A DNA stretch of 64,000 nucleotides from Roseibium aggregatum IAM 12614 (GTDB taxonomy: Bacteria; Pseudomonadota; Alphaproteobacteria; Rhizobiales; Stappiaceae): contig NZ_AAUW01000028.1 in the NCBI RefSeq assembly GCF_000168975.1, positions 1 through 64,000 on the forward strand, in the 5' to 3' direction. The position numbers and the translations under genes are program-made. Positions 36,250 through 45,876 of this stretch are shown piece by piece; positions within the stretch are counted from its first letter, which is position 1; each line of letters starts with the position of its first letter. Under the pieces are notes generated by a model. It saw nothing but the letters and a program-made list of their open reading frames with translations. It made no database searches and was not told where the DNA came from.

Positions 36250-38463
36250 GTGACGGACAAACCGCAGTCAGAAGACGTCGAGACCGGCAGCACGCCGGAG
36301 CAGAAACCGCCGAAAAAGCGCAATCGGATCCGCCGCTTTTTCCTGGCGATCGATGCCCTTATCGACACGGCCTTGTGGAAGAGCGGAACAGCCATCCGCC
36401 GGACGTTCGAAGGCTACGACGCCTTTTTGCGCCGGTTCCGAGCCAAGGGCATTTGGCGGGTTCTTGCCGAACTGTCGTCAGACGGACTGACCTATGGCCT
36501 TGCCGGTTTCATCGTGGTGCTGGCCTTTGCCCAGCCCGCCTTCGAGGCAACACGCTATGCCGACTGGAAAACCACTGACGATTTCGCGGTCACATTCCTG
36601 GACCGCTTCGGCAAGGAAATCGGCCGACGCGGCATCGTGCTCAACGACAGCGTTCCGCTTGAGGAAATTCCCGATTCTCTGATCAAGGCCACCCTCTCCA
36701 CCGAGGACCGCCGTTTCTTCAGCCATTTCGGCATCGACTTCTTCGGTACTTTCCGCGCCATGGTGGAAAACGCACGGGCCGGAGGTGTCGTCCAGGGCGG
36801 TTCGACGCTGACACAGCAGCTCGCCAAGAACCTCTTCCTGACCAATGAACGCAGCCTCAGCCGCAAGATCAAGGAAGCCTATCTGGCACTGTGGCTGGAG
36901 GCGAACCTGTCCAAGCAGGAAATCCTGAAGCTCTATCTCGACCGCGCCTACATGGGCGGCGGCGTGTTCGGGGTAACGGCAGCGTCAGAATTCTATTTCA
37001 ACAAGAATGTGCGTGAACTGACGCTTGCCGAAAGCGCCATGCTCGCCGGCCTTTACAAGGCGCCGACCAAATACGCTCCCCACATCAACCTGCCGGCAGC
37101 CCGTGCCAGGGCCAACGAGGTTCTGTCCAACATGGTGCAGGCGAATTTCCTGACCGAGGGACAGGTCATCGGCGCGCGCCGTAATCCGGCCCTTGCCGTC
37201 GACAGATCCCAGGAACAGTTGCCGGAGTATTTTCTCGACTGGGCTCTGGAAGAGGTAAAGAAACTCGCACGCCGCTATCCGGCCCTCGCGCGCGACCGCA
37301 TCGTCACCGTGCGCACCACGCTGGACCCGGCTCTGCAGCGCCAGGCGGACCTGGCGGTCGAGACCGTCCTTCGGGAAAACGGCAAGCTGCGCGATGCAAG
37401 CGAGGCCGCGATGGTTTCCATGATCCCCGACGGGGCCGTGGTGGCCATGGTCGGTGGCAGTTCCTATGGCGAAAGCCAGTTCAACCGCGCGGTCAACGCG
37501 CTGCGGCAGCCCGGGTCCTCGTTCAAGCCCTTCGTCTACATGACGGCTTTCATGAACGGCTATTCCGCAGACAGCGTCGTCTCCGACCGACCGGTCTGGA
37601 TCGGCAACTGGTCGCCGAAGAACTATTCGAGAAGTTACCGGGGCGCTGTCACGCTGAAAACCGCGCTCACCAAATCCATCAACACCATCCCGGTGATCCT
37701 GTCGCTGGATTTCGGCCGTCAGAAGATCATCGACACGGCCTATCGCATGGGTCTGACTCATGAGTTGGAAAACTCCGTTTCGCTGCCCATCGGCTCGTCC
37801 GAAGTCTCTGTCATCGACATGGCCTCGTCCTACTCCGTGTTTGCAAACGGCGGCATGAAGGCACCGGCCTATGCGGTTCTTGAAATCAAGAACAGCGCCG
37901 GCGAGGTTCTCTACCGCCGTGAACGCGACGAACCGCCTGCCGAACGCGTCCTGCCCGAGGACAAGGTTGAAGAGATGAACGAAATCCTGGTCAATGTGGT
38001 CGAGGCCGGCACAGCCCGCCGGGCGCAGATCGACGGAGTGGTGGCCGCCGGAAAGACCGGCACGACCAACGCCTACCGCGATGCCTGGTTCGTCGGCTAC
38101 ACCGGCAACTTTGCCACGGCCGTCTGGTTCGGCAATGACGACTTCACCTCGACCCGCCGGGTGACAGGCGGCAGCCTGCCGGCCATGGCCTGGCAGAAAT
38201 ACAACGCCTTTGCCCACAACGGCATCGAACTTGCCCGTATGCCCGGGGTCGATCCGGAAAGCCTGCCCCGCCTCACCCGGTCCGCTCCGGCGAAACTCGC
38301 AACAGACACCGGCGATACCGCTCAGCCACGGGTGCTGAAACGGCGCACGCAGGATATCCTCCTGCAGATCGGCCAGGAACTGCGCCTGCTGCTTGAGCGC
38401 AAGAGCGCCGAAGCCGCGCCAGTTCCGGGAAATACCAACACCGATGTTGCGGCGGTGCAATGA
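36250..38463 (+). CDS. PBP1A-type bifunctional penicillin-binding protein
   Basis: This 737-residue peptidoglycan synthase has a Lys/Arg-rich cytoplasmic N-terminus, a TM near 80-100, a GT51 transglycosylase with TLSTEDRRFFSHFG and GGSTLTQQLAKNLFL, and a transpeptidase with PGSSFKPF (SxxK), KSINTIP (SxN) and GKTGTTNAYRDAWFVG (KTG). The GTG start follows CCGGAGACC. Its stop overlaps the start of the DUF1214 gene (ATGA), so three genes are coupled. Confidence 0.95.
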   Translation: MTDKPQSEDVETGSTPEQKPPKKRNRIRRFFLAIDALIDTALWKSGTAIRRTFEGYDAFLRRFRAKGIWRVLAELSSDGLTYGLAGFIVVLAFAQPAFEATRYADWKTTDDFAVTFLDRFGKEIGRRGIVLNDSVPLEEIPDSLIKATLSTEDRRFFSHFGIDFFGTFRAMVENARAGGVVQGGSTLTQQLAKNLFLTNERSLSRKIKEAYLALWLEANLSKQEILKLYLDRAYMGGGVFGVTAASEFYFNKNVRELTLAESAMLAGLYKAPTKYAPHINLPAARARANEVLSNMVQANFLTEGQVIGARRNPALAVDRSQEQLPEYFLDWALEEVKKLARRYPALARDRIVTVRTTLDPALQRQADLAVETVLRENGKLRDASEAAMVSMIPDGAVVAMVGGSSYGESQFNRAVNALRQPGSSFKPFVYMTAFMNGYSADSVVSDRPVWIGNWSPKNYSRSYRGAVTLKTALTKSINTIPVILSLDFGRQKIIDTAYRMGLTHELENSVSLPIGSSEVSVIDMASSYSVFANGGMKAPAYAVLEIKNSAGEVLYRRERDEPPAERVLPEDKVEEMNEILVNVVEAGTARRAQIDGVVAAGKTGTTNAYRDAWFVGYTGNFATAVWFGNDDFTSTRRVTGGSLPAMAWQKYNAFAHNGIELARMPGVDPESLPRLTRSAPAKLATDTGDTAQPRVLKRRTQDILLQIGQELRLLLERKSAEAAPVPGNTNTDVAAVQ

Positions 38464-39140
38464 GCGATACAGGTTTCCGGCCCGCTCACGGCGAGGCAGA
38501 CTGGTATGACGAGAGGCTCCCCCGTGCCATTCGCTCGCATCGGTTCAACCCCATCCGCACACTGGCCACGATAACGCTTGTCGTCGTCCTCGCCTCGCTT
38601 CTGGGCATCAGCTCGGCCTATCTGATCATCGAGCGGGAACAGCCGCTCAATGCCGTCACCCTTGGCCCCTGGCACGCCTATCCGAAAGCCGGAACCTCCG
38701 AGGCCGATCCCTATTCTGTTGCGATCTATACAAGGGGTGCCGTCATTCCACTGGCGTCGGGCGAAGGTCTGGCGCTGGTCGCGCGTGAGGACAGCAACGG
38801 CCACCAGCTTGATCCGACCTGCGTCTACCGTATCGCGGGACAGACGCCGTCAGCCCGGCTCTGGACCTTGACCGCAGTTGATGGCCATGGCCGCCTGGTG
38901 AAGACGATGTCCGGCCGGGTGAACCTGGCGAGCGACACCTTGCTGCGAAATCCGGACGGCACCTTCGAGATCACCGCCGCTACCTGGCCCCACTCCGGCA
39001 ACTGGCTGCCGCTGGCAGTTGGAGCACGGGCTGCCGACGGTCTGCGCTTTGTGCTGAGGGTCTATGACGCACCAGTCACGACGGGCGCCGCCCTCGATGG
39101 CGTCACCATGCCCACCATTGACAGGATGGGCTGCCCGTGA
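38460..39140 (+). CDS. DUF1214 domain membrane-anchored protein
   Basis: This 226-residue protein has a TM at about 36-56 and an extracytoplasmic DUF1214 beta domain: GPWHAYPKAGTSEADPYSVA, YTRGAVIPLASGE and TLLRNPDGTFEI. Its function is unknown. It overlaps the PBP1A stop by four bases upstream and shares GTGA with the next gene, so it belongs to a coupled trio. DUF1214 and DUF1254 often occur fused in one protein elsewhere, which suggests the two products act together. Confidence 0.88.
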   Translation: MSDTGFRPAHGEADWYDERLPRAIRSHRFNPIRTLATITLVVVLASLLGISSAYLIIEREQPLNAVTLGPWHAYPKAGTSEADPYSVAIYTRGAVIPLASGEGLALVAREDSNGHQLDPTCVYRIAGQTPSARLWTLTAVDGHGRLVKTMSGRVNLASDTLLRNPDGTFEITAATWPHSGNWLPLAVGARAADGLRFVLRVYDAPVTTGAALDGVTMPTIDRMGCP

Positions 39141-39700
39141 CCCTTTCTTCCCGCTTTTCCCTGTCCGTCGGCTTGCTGGCCACGCTCTGTCTGGCAGCCA
39201 TCATTCATATCCTGGTGGTGCTGAGCATTCCGCACAACGTGCTGCACAGCGCCTATGACAATATCGGAACCTACGGACCCGACAGGCAATTCAACCTGCT
39301 TCCGGATGTCCGCCCCGGTGAGGAAGCCCTGCCCGATCTTGATCCAGCCATGAAACACGCCGCGTGCCGGTTTCAGCTTGCTGACGGGCCGGTTCTCTTC
39401 GACGCCAGCATTCCGGTGCCCTTCTGGTCAATCGGCTTGTTCAACGCGGCGGGAGAAGCCGTCTACAGCCTCAACAACCGCACCGCAGGCGCGGAGCGTC
39501 TGTCGATGCTGGTACTGACCACCGAACAATTGTCGATCCTGCGGGAGAACCCGCCGGAAAACCTGGAAGATCTCATTGTCATTGAAACGGAAGAACCGTT
39601 GAGCGGCTTCGCGTTGCTGCGGGCCTATGTCCCGCACCCGACCCGCGAAGACAGTATCGACCGTGCGCTTCAGGCCGCAAGCTGCGGCTCCATTCGCTAA
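39137..39700 (+). CDS. DUF1254 domain membrane-anchored protein
   Basis: This 187-residue protein starts at GTG overlapping the DUF1214 stop. It has an N-terminal TM (about 9-28) and a DUF1254-like domain: HAACRFQLADGPVLFDASI, FWSIGLFNAAGEAVYSLNNR and IVIETEEPLSGFALLRAY. Its function is unknown, and it is likely to partner with the DUF1214 protein at the outer face of the inner membrane. Confidence 0.85.
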   Translation: MTLSSRFSLSVGLLATLCLAAIIHILVVLSIPHNVLHSAYDNIGTYGPDRQFNLLPDVRPGEEALPDLDPAMKHAACRFQLADGPVLFDASIPVPFWSIGLFNAAGEAVYSLNNRTAGAERLSMLVLTTEQLSILRENPPENLEDLIVIETEEPLSGFALLRAYVPHPTREDSIDRALQAASCGSIR

Positions 39701-39725
39701 GCGTCCCTGGCAGCAGGATTATCCA

Positions 39726-39800
39726 GGGTGTGGACCCGTAAACGAAGACGAAATGGCATGAGAAATGGCTTCACCGCGTATCGTCAGCATGCTTGACCGG
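39726..39800 (+). repeat. Second fragment of the IS-derived repeat
   Basis: The first 37 bases match the left end at 31563-31599 at 35 positions. Bases 39765-39800 match the reverse complement of 31647-31683. It lies 25 bp after the DUF1254 stop, with no partner end visible before 39840. Confidence 0.6.
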
Positions 39801-39839
39801 TAGGCTGCCAGAACGCCGGCTAGGTCTACCGGGGAGAGT

Positions 39840-41522
39840 TCAGGAAACCGGCGAACTCACGCTCCGGAATTGCGACGTGTCGTTATCCGGCACCCCGGCC
39901 GAAAGCGATTGTTGCTGACCGTACCCTGTTCCGTTGCCGTCCTCCTGTCCTTCTTCGAGGGGCGACAAAGGCCCCAGCGCGTCGAACAGGTCCCCCAAAA
40001 GATTCTTGTGACGTTTCCAGCGCCCGATCGAAGATCGGAACATCGGCTTTCGGACCTGCAGATTGGAGAACGTGGTCACGGGACTGTCGCCGTTGTAAAA
40101 CTCCAGACACTCCTCTTCCCAGTCCATGCCCGTGCAGGCCAGAAGGGCTTTGCTTTCCTCCTCCTGGTTGTAAACAAGGTCTTCGTAGGAAAGCGTGTGG
40201 ATGCGGACCGGAAGAACTTTCTCCCAGTGTTTCATCAGGCCGTCGTAGGTCACGAAATAGCTGCCCAGAGACTTCTGGTTCAGCGCGTAATTGTGTGCGG
40301 GCGAAAGTGAATGCGACAGCAGCGAGACGCATGTGTCCGCAGGGCAGCGGACGCAATGGATGAATGCGGCCTTTGGAAACAGAAGGCTCATCAGCCAGAG
40401 CATTTCGAAATTATGCGGCATCTTGTCGGTGACCCGGTCTGCCCGCCGGTCGATTGCACTCAGTTCCGCCAGATAGTGCCGGGCAAATTGCTTGAACTCA
40501 CGCGGGCCAAGGCTTTTCAACCGGTTTTCCAGGGCAGTGCTTGGTGGCGCCTGCAGGCCGAGATCCTGCTGTAGCAAGCGGAAATAAGGAATTTCCGAAC
40601 CGCTGCTGATGCGTGAATGCCGGCTGACGATCTGCTCGGCCAGAGTGGTTCCGGAGCGAGGCATGCCGAAAATGAAGACAGGCCTCTGCGAACTGTCTCC
40701 CAGTTCCGTCCGTTCCGCAAAAAACGCTTCATCAAACACTTCCTTCATGAAGGAAATGCGTTCTTCGTGGGCCTTCTGATCAAAGGACTTGTAGCGCAGC
40801 CGGCGCGCGGCGCGATAGTGTTGCGCTGCACTCGGCGTATCGCCGAGGTCGTAATGGATCTTGCCGGCGGCCCAGTGCAGGTGAGCAAGTTCCGGCTCAG
40901 GCAATGTGCTTGCCTCTTCGAGCAGGTTCTCGATCTTCTCCAGTTCGGCCGGGACCTGCCTGTAGGTGCGCGTCATTGTCAGGCTATGAAGCGCCGAAGG
41001 AAGCTCCTTGCCCAAGGCTATGGCCTTTTCGAACCAGCCAATCGCATCGTCTACCCGGCCAACGGTGACATCCAGCTTCCCCATTCCCACGATGGCATAG
41101 CCGTTTTCCGGATCAACCGCCAATGCACGCTGAAAGCTCTGGCGCGCGAGCTGCGGTTGGCGCTTGAGCGTGTAAAGATCGCCGAGATGGGCGTGAAAAT
41201 CCGCCACATTGGGCGCAAGCACCACGGCCTTCTTCAATGACTTCATCGCACCGGCCAAATCGCCGGCGTTCATCAGTGCCAATCCGAGCAATTGATGCAC
41301 CTGGGGGTGCTTTCCGGCTTTGCGCTCTGCCTTGCGAAGCATCTCTATGGCCAGACCGACATCACCATTCTGATAGGCAGCGATGCCCAGCGAAAAATTT
41401 GCCTGCGGGTTCTTGGGATCGAGCTTCAAAATCTCCTCGAACATACCAAGTGCAATTCCGATGCGCCCGGCATGTTGGTGGACGAGCGCTTCTTTGACGA
41501 GAAGCGTGATGTTCCGGCTCAT
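39840..41522 (-). CDS. TPR-containing sulfotransferase
   Basis: This 560-residue protein has N-terminal TPRs over about residues 1-250 (for example AIEMLRKAERKAGKHP and ARQSFQRALAVDPENG) and a C-terminal sulfotransferase domain. The PAPS-binding loop is FIFGMPRSGTTLAEQI near residue 284. The 3'-phosphate motif likely lies in the CVRCPADTCVSLLS region. Start 41522 is set by GAAGG nine bases upstream and fits the first TPR helix. It would transfer sulfate, or act on a glycan or peptide; the acceptor is unknown. No PAPS or polysaccharide genes are adjacent. Confidence 0.9.
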   Translation of the reverse strand: MSRNITLLVKEALVHQHAGRIGIALGMFEEILKLDPKNPQANFSLGIAAYQNGDVGLAIEMLRKAERKAGKHPQVHQLLGLALMNAGDLAGAMKSLKKAVVLAPNVADFHAHLGDLYTLKRQPQLARQSFQRALAVDPENGYAIVGMGKLDVTVGRVDDAIGWFEKAIALGKELPSALHSLTMTRTYRQVPAELEKIENLLEEASTLPEPELAHLHWAAGKIHYDLGDTPSAAQHYRAARRLRYKSFDQKAHEERISFMKEVFDEAFFAERTELGDSSQRPVFIFGMPRSGTTLAEQIVSRHSRISSGSEIPYFRLLQQDLGLQAPPSTALENRLKSLGPREFKQFARHYLAELSAIDRRADRVTDKMPHNFEMLWLMSLLFPKAAFIHCVRCPADTCVSLLSHSLSPAHNYALNQKSLGSYFVTYDGLMKHWEKVLPVRIHTLSYEDLVYNQEEESKALLACTGMDWEEECLEFYNGDSPVTTFSNLQVRKPMFRSSIGRWKRHKNLLGDLFDALGPLSPLEEGQEDGNGTGYGQQQSLSAGVPDNDTSQFRSVSSPVS

Positions 41523-42070
41523 TCGACAACCTTCAGGTTCGGGGATTTGGTCACGCTGTAAACTGAACGGTTTAGTTCGATGCCTGAGCGAGGGCAAGTG
41601 TCAAAACCTTCGAAAGGCCATTCCTTTGCCGGAAAAACGACCAAAATTAGGCTAAAAGCTTGTGATCACGTATCTTTTTCAGGTGTTCACTTTTTTTTGC
41701 ATTGCAATAAATAAAACTTATGCGCGCATACCGTTAAGGCAGGTCAATTTAACTAAAACTCTGATGCAAGAAGTAAAATACGGTTGAGCGCAGAGAGGAT
41801 CGCAAAAAAGACCGTGAGGGTCGCGATCGTATTAATTTTTCAAAAACGACCAAACTGAAAAATAATAACTAGCCGGCTTCTTCCGGAATACTGCGGCCAC
41901 AAGGTTAGTCAAAGGTGTCGCAACAGAGGGTCTGGGCACACGCATGCTGGCTGTGGAAAAGCAGCACCGGATTCCACGCCAAAGTGGCTTTCTGCCATTG
42001 GTATTTCTGACGTGGGAAGATTAAATCTCTGAAAAACTGCCTGAATCCGGGCCGCAGATTCGCTCTGGTG
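41523..42070. other. Intergenic region, AT-rich, no gene seen
   Basis: The 548 bp between the two minus-strand genes include a poly-T tract near 41685 and an AT-rich block 41640-41880. It probably holds the sulfotransferase promoter. No open frame with gene-like composition and no clear hairpin with a T-run was found. Confidence 0.4.
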
Positions 42071-42934
42071 TTATTTCACCACCGGAGCGCGTTCGGTGCC
42101 CCAGCCTGTATAGATCCGGGACCTGCGAACGGGTTTGTCGTCTCCATAACGCTTTTCCGGGTCGCAACCGGCCTCGGCAATGCGAACCTGGCCTTCAAGT
42201 TCCCGGATCGCGTTGTTGACCTTCCAGACGCGGTCGCGCGTCGGCGTTTCGATTTCCAGCCCGTCGAGCGCCTTCTTGTAAGCGATGATCCGGTAGCGCA
42301 GCGCCTGACCGACCCATTTTATCATCACGCGGTTTTCCCAGACACGCGCCTTCGCACCGTCATAGGTTTCTTCGGACTTTACCGGCTTGTTCTGCAGGAC
42401 ACGCAAGCGCTCATCGTCCGCCGCCCTCACACGCAGGGCAACTTCGCAAAAGGGCATTACCAGTTCCGCGTCCCCGGACGCATCGGCGGCAATCTTGTCG
42501 TAGCGGGCATCGGAAGACTGGAACTTGTCCGATCTCAGATAGATCAGATAGAGGTCCGGTGGCACGCGCCCCTCCACCTCCGGCAGAACGCGTGTGCGCG
42601 ACAGCTCAACCATGGTTCCGCCGATCCAGTCCTTCGTCCAGGGCGGACGTATCAACGTCCAGCCGCGATTGCGCATCAGCTTTTCGTCGTTGGTGTAGTT
42701 GAATTTGGAAACCGGGTCGCCGCGCAGGCGTGCTGCTTCGTCGCCTGCAGCCGGCATCACCCTGTCATGAATGACGGATGGCTTGGCACGATCAAAGTCC
42801 CCTGTCGGGCGCGTGCAGGCGGCAAGGCTGACGGCAATCAGCATGGCAGCGGCGGCGATAGCCCCCTGCCCTGGTCTGCGACCGCTTTCCACAAGGGATG
42901 CGGTGGCGGAACGATCCGCTTTGCCTTTGCCCAT
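42071..42934 (-). CDS. Putative lipoprotein of unknown function
   Basis: I do not recognise this 287-residue protein. Residues 26-40 form a hydrophobic segment ending LAAC with C40 as the lipobox cysteine, so it is probably a lipoprotein, with an unusually long charged n-region of about 24 residues. The rest is soluble, Arg-rich and mixed alpha/beta; SKFNYTNDEK and WTLIRPPWTKDW stand out. GGAG nine bases before 42934 supports the start, although Met31 would give a more ordinary signal peptide. Confidence 0.75.
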   Translation of the reverse strand: MGKGKADRSATASLVESGRRPGQGAIAAAAMLIAVSLAACTRPTGDFDRAKPSVIHDRVMPAAGDEAARLRGDPVSKFNYTNDEKLMRNRGWTLIRPPWTKDWIGGTMVELSRTRVLPEVEGRVPPDLYLIYLRSDKFQSSDARYDKIAADASGDAELVMPFCEVALRVRAADDERLRVLQNKPVKSEETYDGAKARVWENRVMIKWVGQALRYRIIAYKKALDGLEIETPTRDRVWKVNNAIRELEGQVRIAEAGCDPEKRYGDDKPVRRSRIYTGWGTERAPVVK

Positions 42935-42996
42935 CGGGCGCTTCTCCAGGCCGCTAAAAAGAATGGTCTCCTGCGCGGCTGGAGAGGCAGGGACCG

Positions 42997-43206
42997 TCAG
43001 TCCTTGTCGGAGCCAGCAGGTCCGGCCGCTTTTCCGATGGTCGCGATTCGTGCGGCAAGATCAAGGTCGTGGCGCTCATACCGGACACCTGGAAAGAGGA
43101 TAACTTCTCCAAAGGTCTCCGGACTTGACATTCGGCGATGATTGGAACGGCAGCCCACGCGTGCCGTGGGGCGTTGAGCTGATGAAAAGTCCAACAAGGT
43201 GCCCAT
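42997..43206 (-). CDS. Small conserved-type hypothetical protein
   Basis: This 69-residue protein starts MGTLLDFSSAQRP and contains GEVILFPGVRYERH. GAAGGAGGAGACG directly before the ATG is one of the best ribosome binding sites in the window, so it is very probably expressed. I recall small alphaproteobacterial proteins with this ILFPGVRYER core but know no function. It lies 62 bp upstream of the lipoprotein on the same strand. Confidence 0.78.
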   Translation of the reverse strand: MGTLLDFSSAQRPTARVGCRSNHRRMSSPETFGEVILFPGVRYERHDLDLAARIATIGKAAGPAGSDKD

Positions 43207-43398
43207 CGTCTCCTCCTTCGGTTCCGATCTCCCCTGACGGTGTATTACCGGCCGGGAACGGTCAAACGGGCGACGCATTACTTCCTGCTCTTCATTAAGA
43301 AGCCGTCAGGGTTAACAGCATGCTAACGCTTTTCCTGCAATTTGAACGAAGCAAGTTCCTCCGGTGGTCCGGTCTTTTGTATTTTGTAGACGGGTGTC

Positions 43399-44559
43399 AT
43401 GCGCCAAACCCAACATTTCAGTCAGCCTGTGCCGAATTCCACTTCTCCCGGCAGATCCGCGTCCTCCAAGGGCGACGATCGAGGTGTGCTTCTGGCCGCA
43501 AGTGAGCTGTTTGCCGGACGTTCCCGGCATGATGTTGAAGAAAAACGTATTTTTCTGGAGCTGGCGTCCAATTTCCTGCCCAAGACCTCCCTCCCGGACA
43601 GACGCCGGATCTCAAGTCTGCTGGCCGCGCATCCGGAAATACCGGACGACCTCCTGTCCCAGCTCGCCTCCGATGAGGACGAACTGACAGCCTATCCCGC
43701 ACTTCGTTACAGCCCGAGGCTTTCTGTGGATCTCCTTTTGAAGGTTGCGGAAGCCGGGCCGGATTCCCTGCGCAAGGCCGTCGCCAACCGGCCGTCCTTG
43801 CGCGAATCGGTCATCACGAAATTGTGCGAACACGCCGGAGCCTCGGTAATCCGTATCCTTCTCGACCGGGAAGACGTCACCCTGACACCCGCTCACCAGG
43901 CAAAACTGAGTTGTCGCAGTGACATCGTTGCCACTCTTGGTTTAGAATTGGCAGGTCAGGACGCTCTAAACCCGGATGGACTCATGGGACAATTCCTGCA
44001 TCTACCGGCTCCATTGAAGTCGAAAGCGATCGCCGCGGCGGAGATGACCAGTCTGGTCAAACAGGCTCAGAATCCCGGATCTTCGACAGACAGACGCGCG
44101 GACACTGCGCGCCTCAAGTTGCGGGACGCTCTGGTAAGCGAAGCTCTTTTGCAGCATCGCTCCCGTTTTGCCGATCTTCTGGGCCAGGGGCTCGGACTGC
44201 CGCAGTCGACTTGCGATCTTCTGATGCATGATGATCAGGCCGAAGGTCTGACCGTCGCGCTGAAAGCGCTCGGAATGCCGGCATCCGGGATCGCGACGGT
44301 GATGATCCGGATGCTGGGGGAAAACCTGTCCCTGGAAAGACTGCGCGGCCTGTTGCGCCTTTATCGCACGCTCAGCCAGGGCGCTGCAGAGGTGCTTGTG
44401 GGACAATGGATCCTGCACGATCAGGGCACGCAGCCGGCGGCAGTGCGGCACAGCACACAGTATCAGGACAGCGCGCGCCGCAACGCTGCGGCATCAGACG
44501 TGCAGATATCCGGTTCCGCTCAAACGGATACCGCGATCCGCAAATCGACCCATTCCTGA
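43399..44559 (+). CDS. DUF2336 family protein
   Basis: This 386-residue cytosolic protein has the DUF2336 pattern: RRISSLLAAHPEIPDDLLSQLASDE, RYSPRLSVDLLLKVAEAG and repeated short helices resembling HEAT-like units, then a longer alpha-helical half. The function is unknown; the family is alphaproteobacterial. The first 25 residues are polar and Ser-rich, so the real start could be a little downstream. It converges with the DUF1491 gene. Confidence 0.85.
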   Translation: MRQTQHFSQPVPNSTSPGRSASSKGDDRGVLLAASELFAGRSRHDVEEKRIFLELASNFLPKTSLPDRRRISSLLAAHPEIPDDLLSQLASDEDELTAYPALRYSPRLSVDLLLKVAEAGPDSLRKAVANRPSLRESVITKLCEHAGASVIRILLDREDVTLTPAHQAKLSCRSDIVATLGLELAGQDALNPDGLMGQFLHLPAPLKSKAIAAAEMTSLVKQAQNPGSSTDRRADTARLKLRDALVSEALLQHRSRFADLLGQGLGLPQSTCDLLMHDDQAEGLTVALKALGMPASGIATVMIRMLGENLSLERLRGLLRLYRTLSQGAAEVLVGQWILHDQGTQPAAVRHSTQYQDSARRNAAASDVQISGSAQTDTAIRKSTHS

Positions 44560-44617
44560 TTGCAGCCGCACCAGCTCGGCCCTGCGGAAGGGCTGAAAGC
44601 CCATCACTGAACCCGCT

Positions 44618-44989
44618 TCAATAGCGGAAAACGTCTGAACCGGGTTCTGGCTTGTCCTCTGCCAGTGGCAGCTCGATCTGCCCGTCACGCGCCTCGATGT
44701 CCACCAGCCAATAGTCAGGATCCATCCGCGCCTCGCCTGCCAGCCGCGTATCGATCGTCTCCCTGTCGGCCTGTTCGAAGATCCTTTCGAAAAGGCGTCC
44801 ATCCGGCAAACTGCTGAACATGGCCTGGGGAGCGGGACCGTAGAAGTCGAAGCTGCCATCCAGGCGGTCGACGCAGATAAAGACAGCTCCGGCTTCCGGA
44901 GCGCCCCGCCTGGAGACAGCGGCAAAGCCGCCTTCCCCAAACACGCGCCGGACCAATGCGCTGACAAAAAAATCTGATGTAACCCGCAT
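44618..44989 (-). CDS. DUF1491 family protein
   Basis: This 123-residue protein has the DUF1491 pattern: MRVTSDFFVSALVRRVFGEGGFA, RRGAPEAGAVFI and DYWLVDIEARDG near the C-terminus. Function unknown. It is the third gene of a leftward run that starts with the histidine-kinase-like gene, 99 bp after the peptidoglycan-binding gene, so co-transcription is likely. Confidence 0.9.
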   Translation of the reverse strand: MRVTSDFFVSALVRRVFGEGGFAAVSRRGAPEAGAVFICVDRLDGSFDFYGPAPQAMFSSLPDGRLFERIFEQADRETIDTRLAGEARMDPDYWLVDIEARDGQIELPLAEDKPEPGSDVFRY

Positions 44990-45088
44990 TCAGCCCGCCT
45001 CTGCCGTAAACGCCGACACTCTCAAATCAAAAGAAAGGTGCCCTTGCTCTACGCCAGATGCCGGCAGACGGCAACGTATTGCCCGTCG

Positions 45089-45868
45089 CTAACCGGACAG
45101 CGACCGGCCGCTGACCATTTCCAGCCGCTCGATCACCTTGGGGCCGGGTTCGCCCGTCATTGGCAATCCCCTGTCAAATTCGAAACGCCTGATGGCAGCG
45201 GTCGTATTGGCACCCATGACACCGTCAGCTTTCAGCGGACCGTATCCGAGTTCAGACAATGCCTGCTGGATCTTCTTCAGCTTCGGGTCCACATCAATCG
45301 CTGCGCCGCCATCCGCATCAAGCGGCTGCGCGCTTGCCTGGCTCGCCATGCCGGAGACCCCGGGTTTCGGGCGCGGCACGGGACCGTGAACCGTCGCCAT
45401 GGGGTTTTCCCCCTGCATCAGCACAAGGGCAAGCAGGGCTTCCGTTGCTTCGCCAGTCTCGATCTGCCCGGCCTGGCGCTCGAAGCCCCGGATCGCGCGC
45501 TCTGTCGCCGGGCCGTTCAATCCGTCCAGTGGCCCTTCGTAAAGGCCGATCTTGCGCAGGGAAATCTGCAGGTCGAGCACCAGAGTGGAAATTTCCTGCA
45601 CCTGCAGACCCGGGCTCCTGCCATCCGGCTCCGGAAGCTGCATGGAATCCGGCCGGTCTCGCGTCGTGAACAGGGGCGCCGGGTGCCGGCCAGGCTGCAG
45701 GCCAACCGCATTGGCCACGATCAGACACGCCGTCAGCCCCATCACCACGGTTCCACCCGCCGCGACAGGATTGTCGAGCGCCATATGCCCGGCCTTGGCC
45801 ATCAGAGATTCGGACGGCTTCACCTGCTGCGCCTTGGCCTGCCTTGTTGTTTTTTTTGCTCTTGCCAT
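45089..45868 (-). CDS. Membrane-anchored protein with two peptidoglycan-binding domains
   Basis: This 259-residue protein has a basic N-terminus, a TM at about 35-55 and two PG_binding_1 domains. The first contains LQISLRKIGLYEGPLDG with RAIRGFERQAG, and the second LGYGPLKADGVMGANTTAAIRRFE. It probably tethers a membrane complex to the wall. The start at 45868 lies eight bases after the stop of the kinase-like gene, so the two are in one operon. No catalytic domain is visible. Confidence 0.9.
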   Translation of the reverse strand: MARAKKTTRQAKAQQVKPSESLMAKAGHMALDNPVAAGGTVVMGLTACLIVANAVGLQPGRHPAPLFTTRDRPDSMQLPEPDGRSPGLQVQEISTLVLDLQISLRKIGLYEGPLDGLNGPATERAIRGFERQAGQIETGEATEALLALVLMQGENPMATVHGPVPRPKPGVSGMASQASAQPLDADGGAAIDVDPKLKKIQQALSELGYGPLKADGVMGANTTAAIRRFEFDRGLPMTGEPGPKVIERLEMVSGRSLSG

Positions 45869-45876
45869 TCCGGTGC

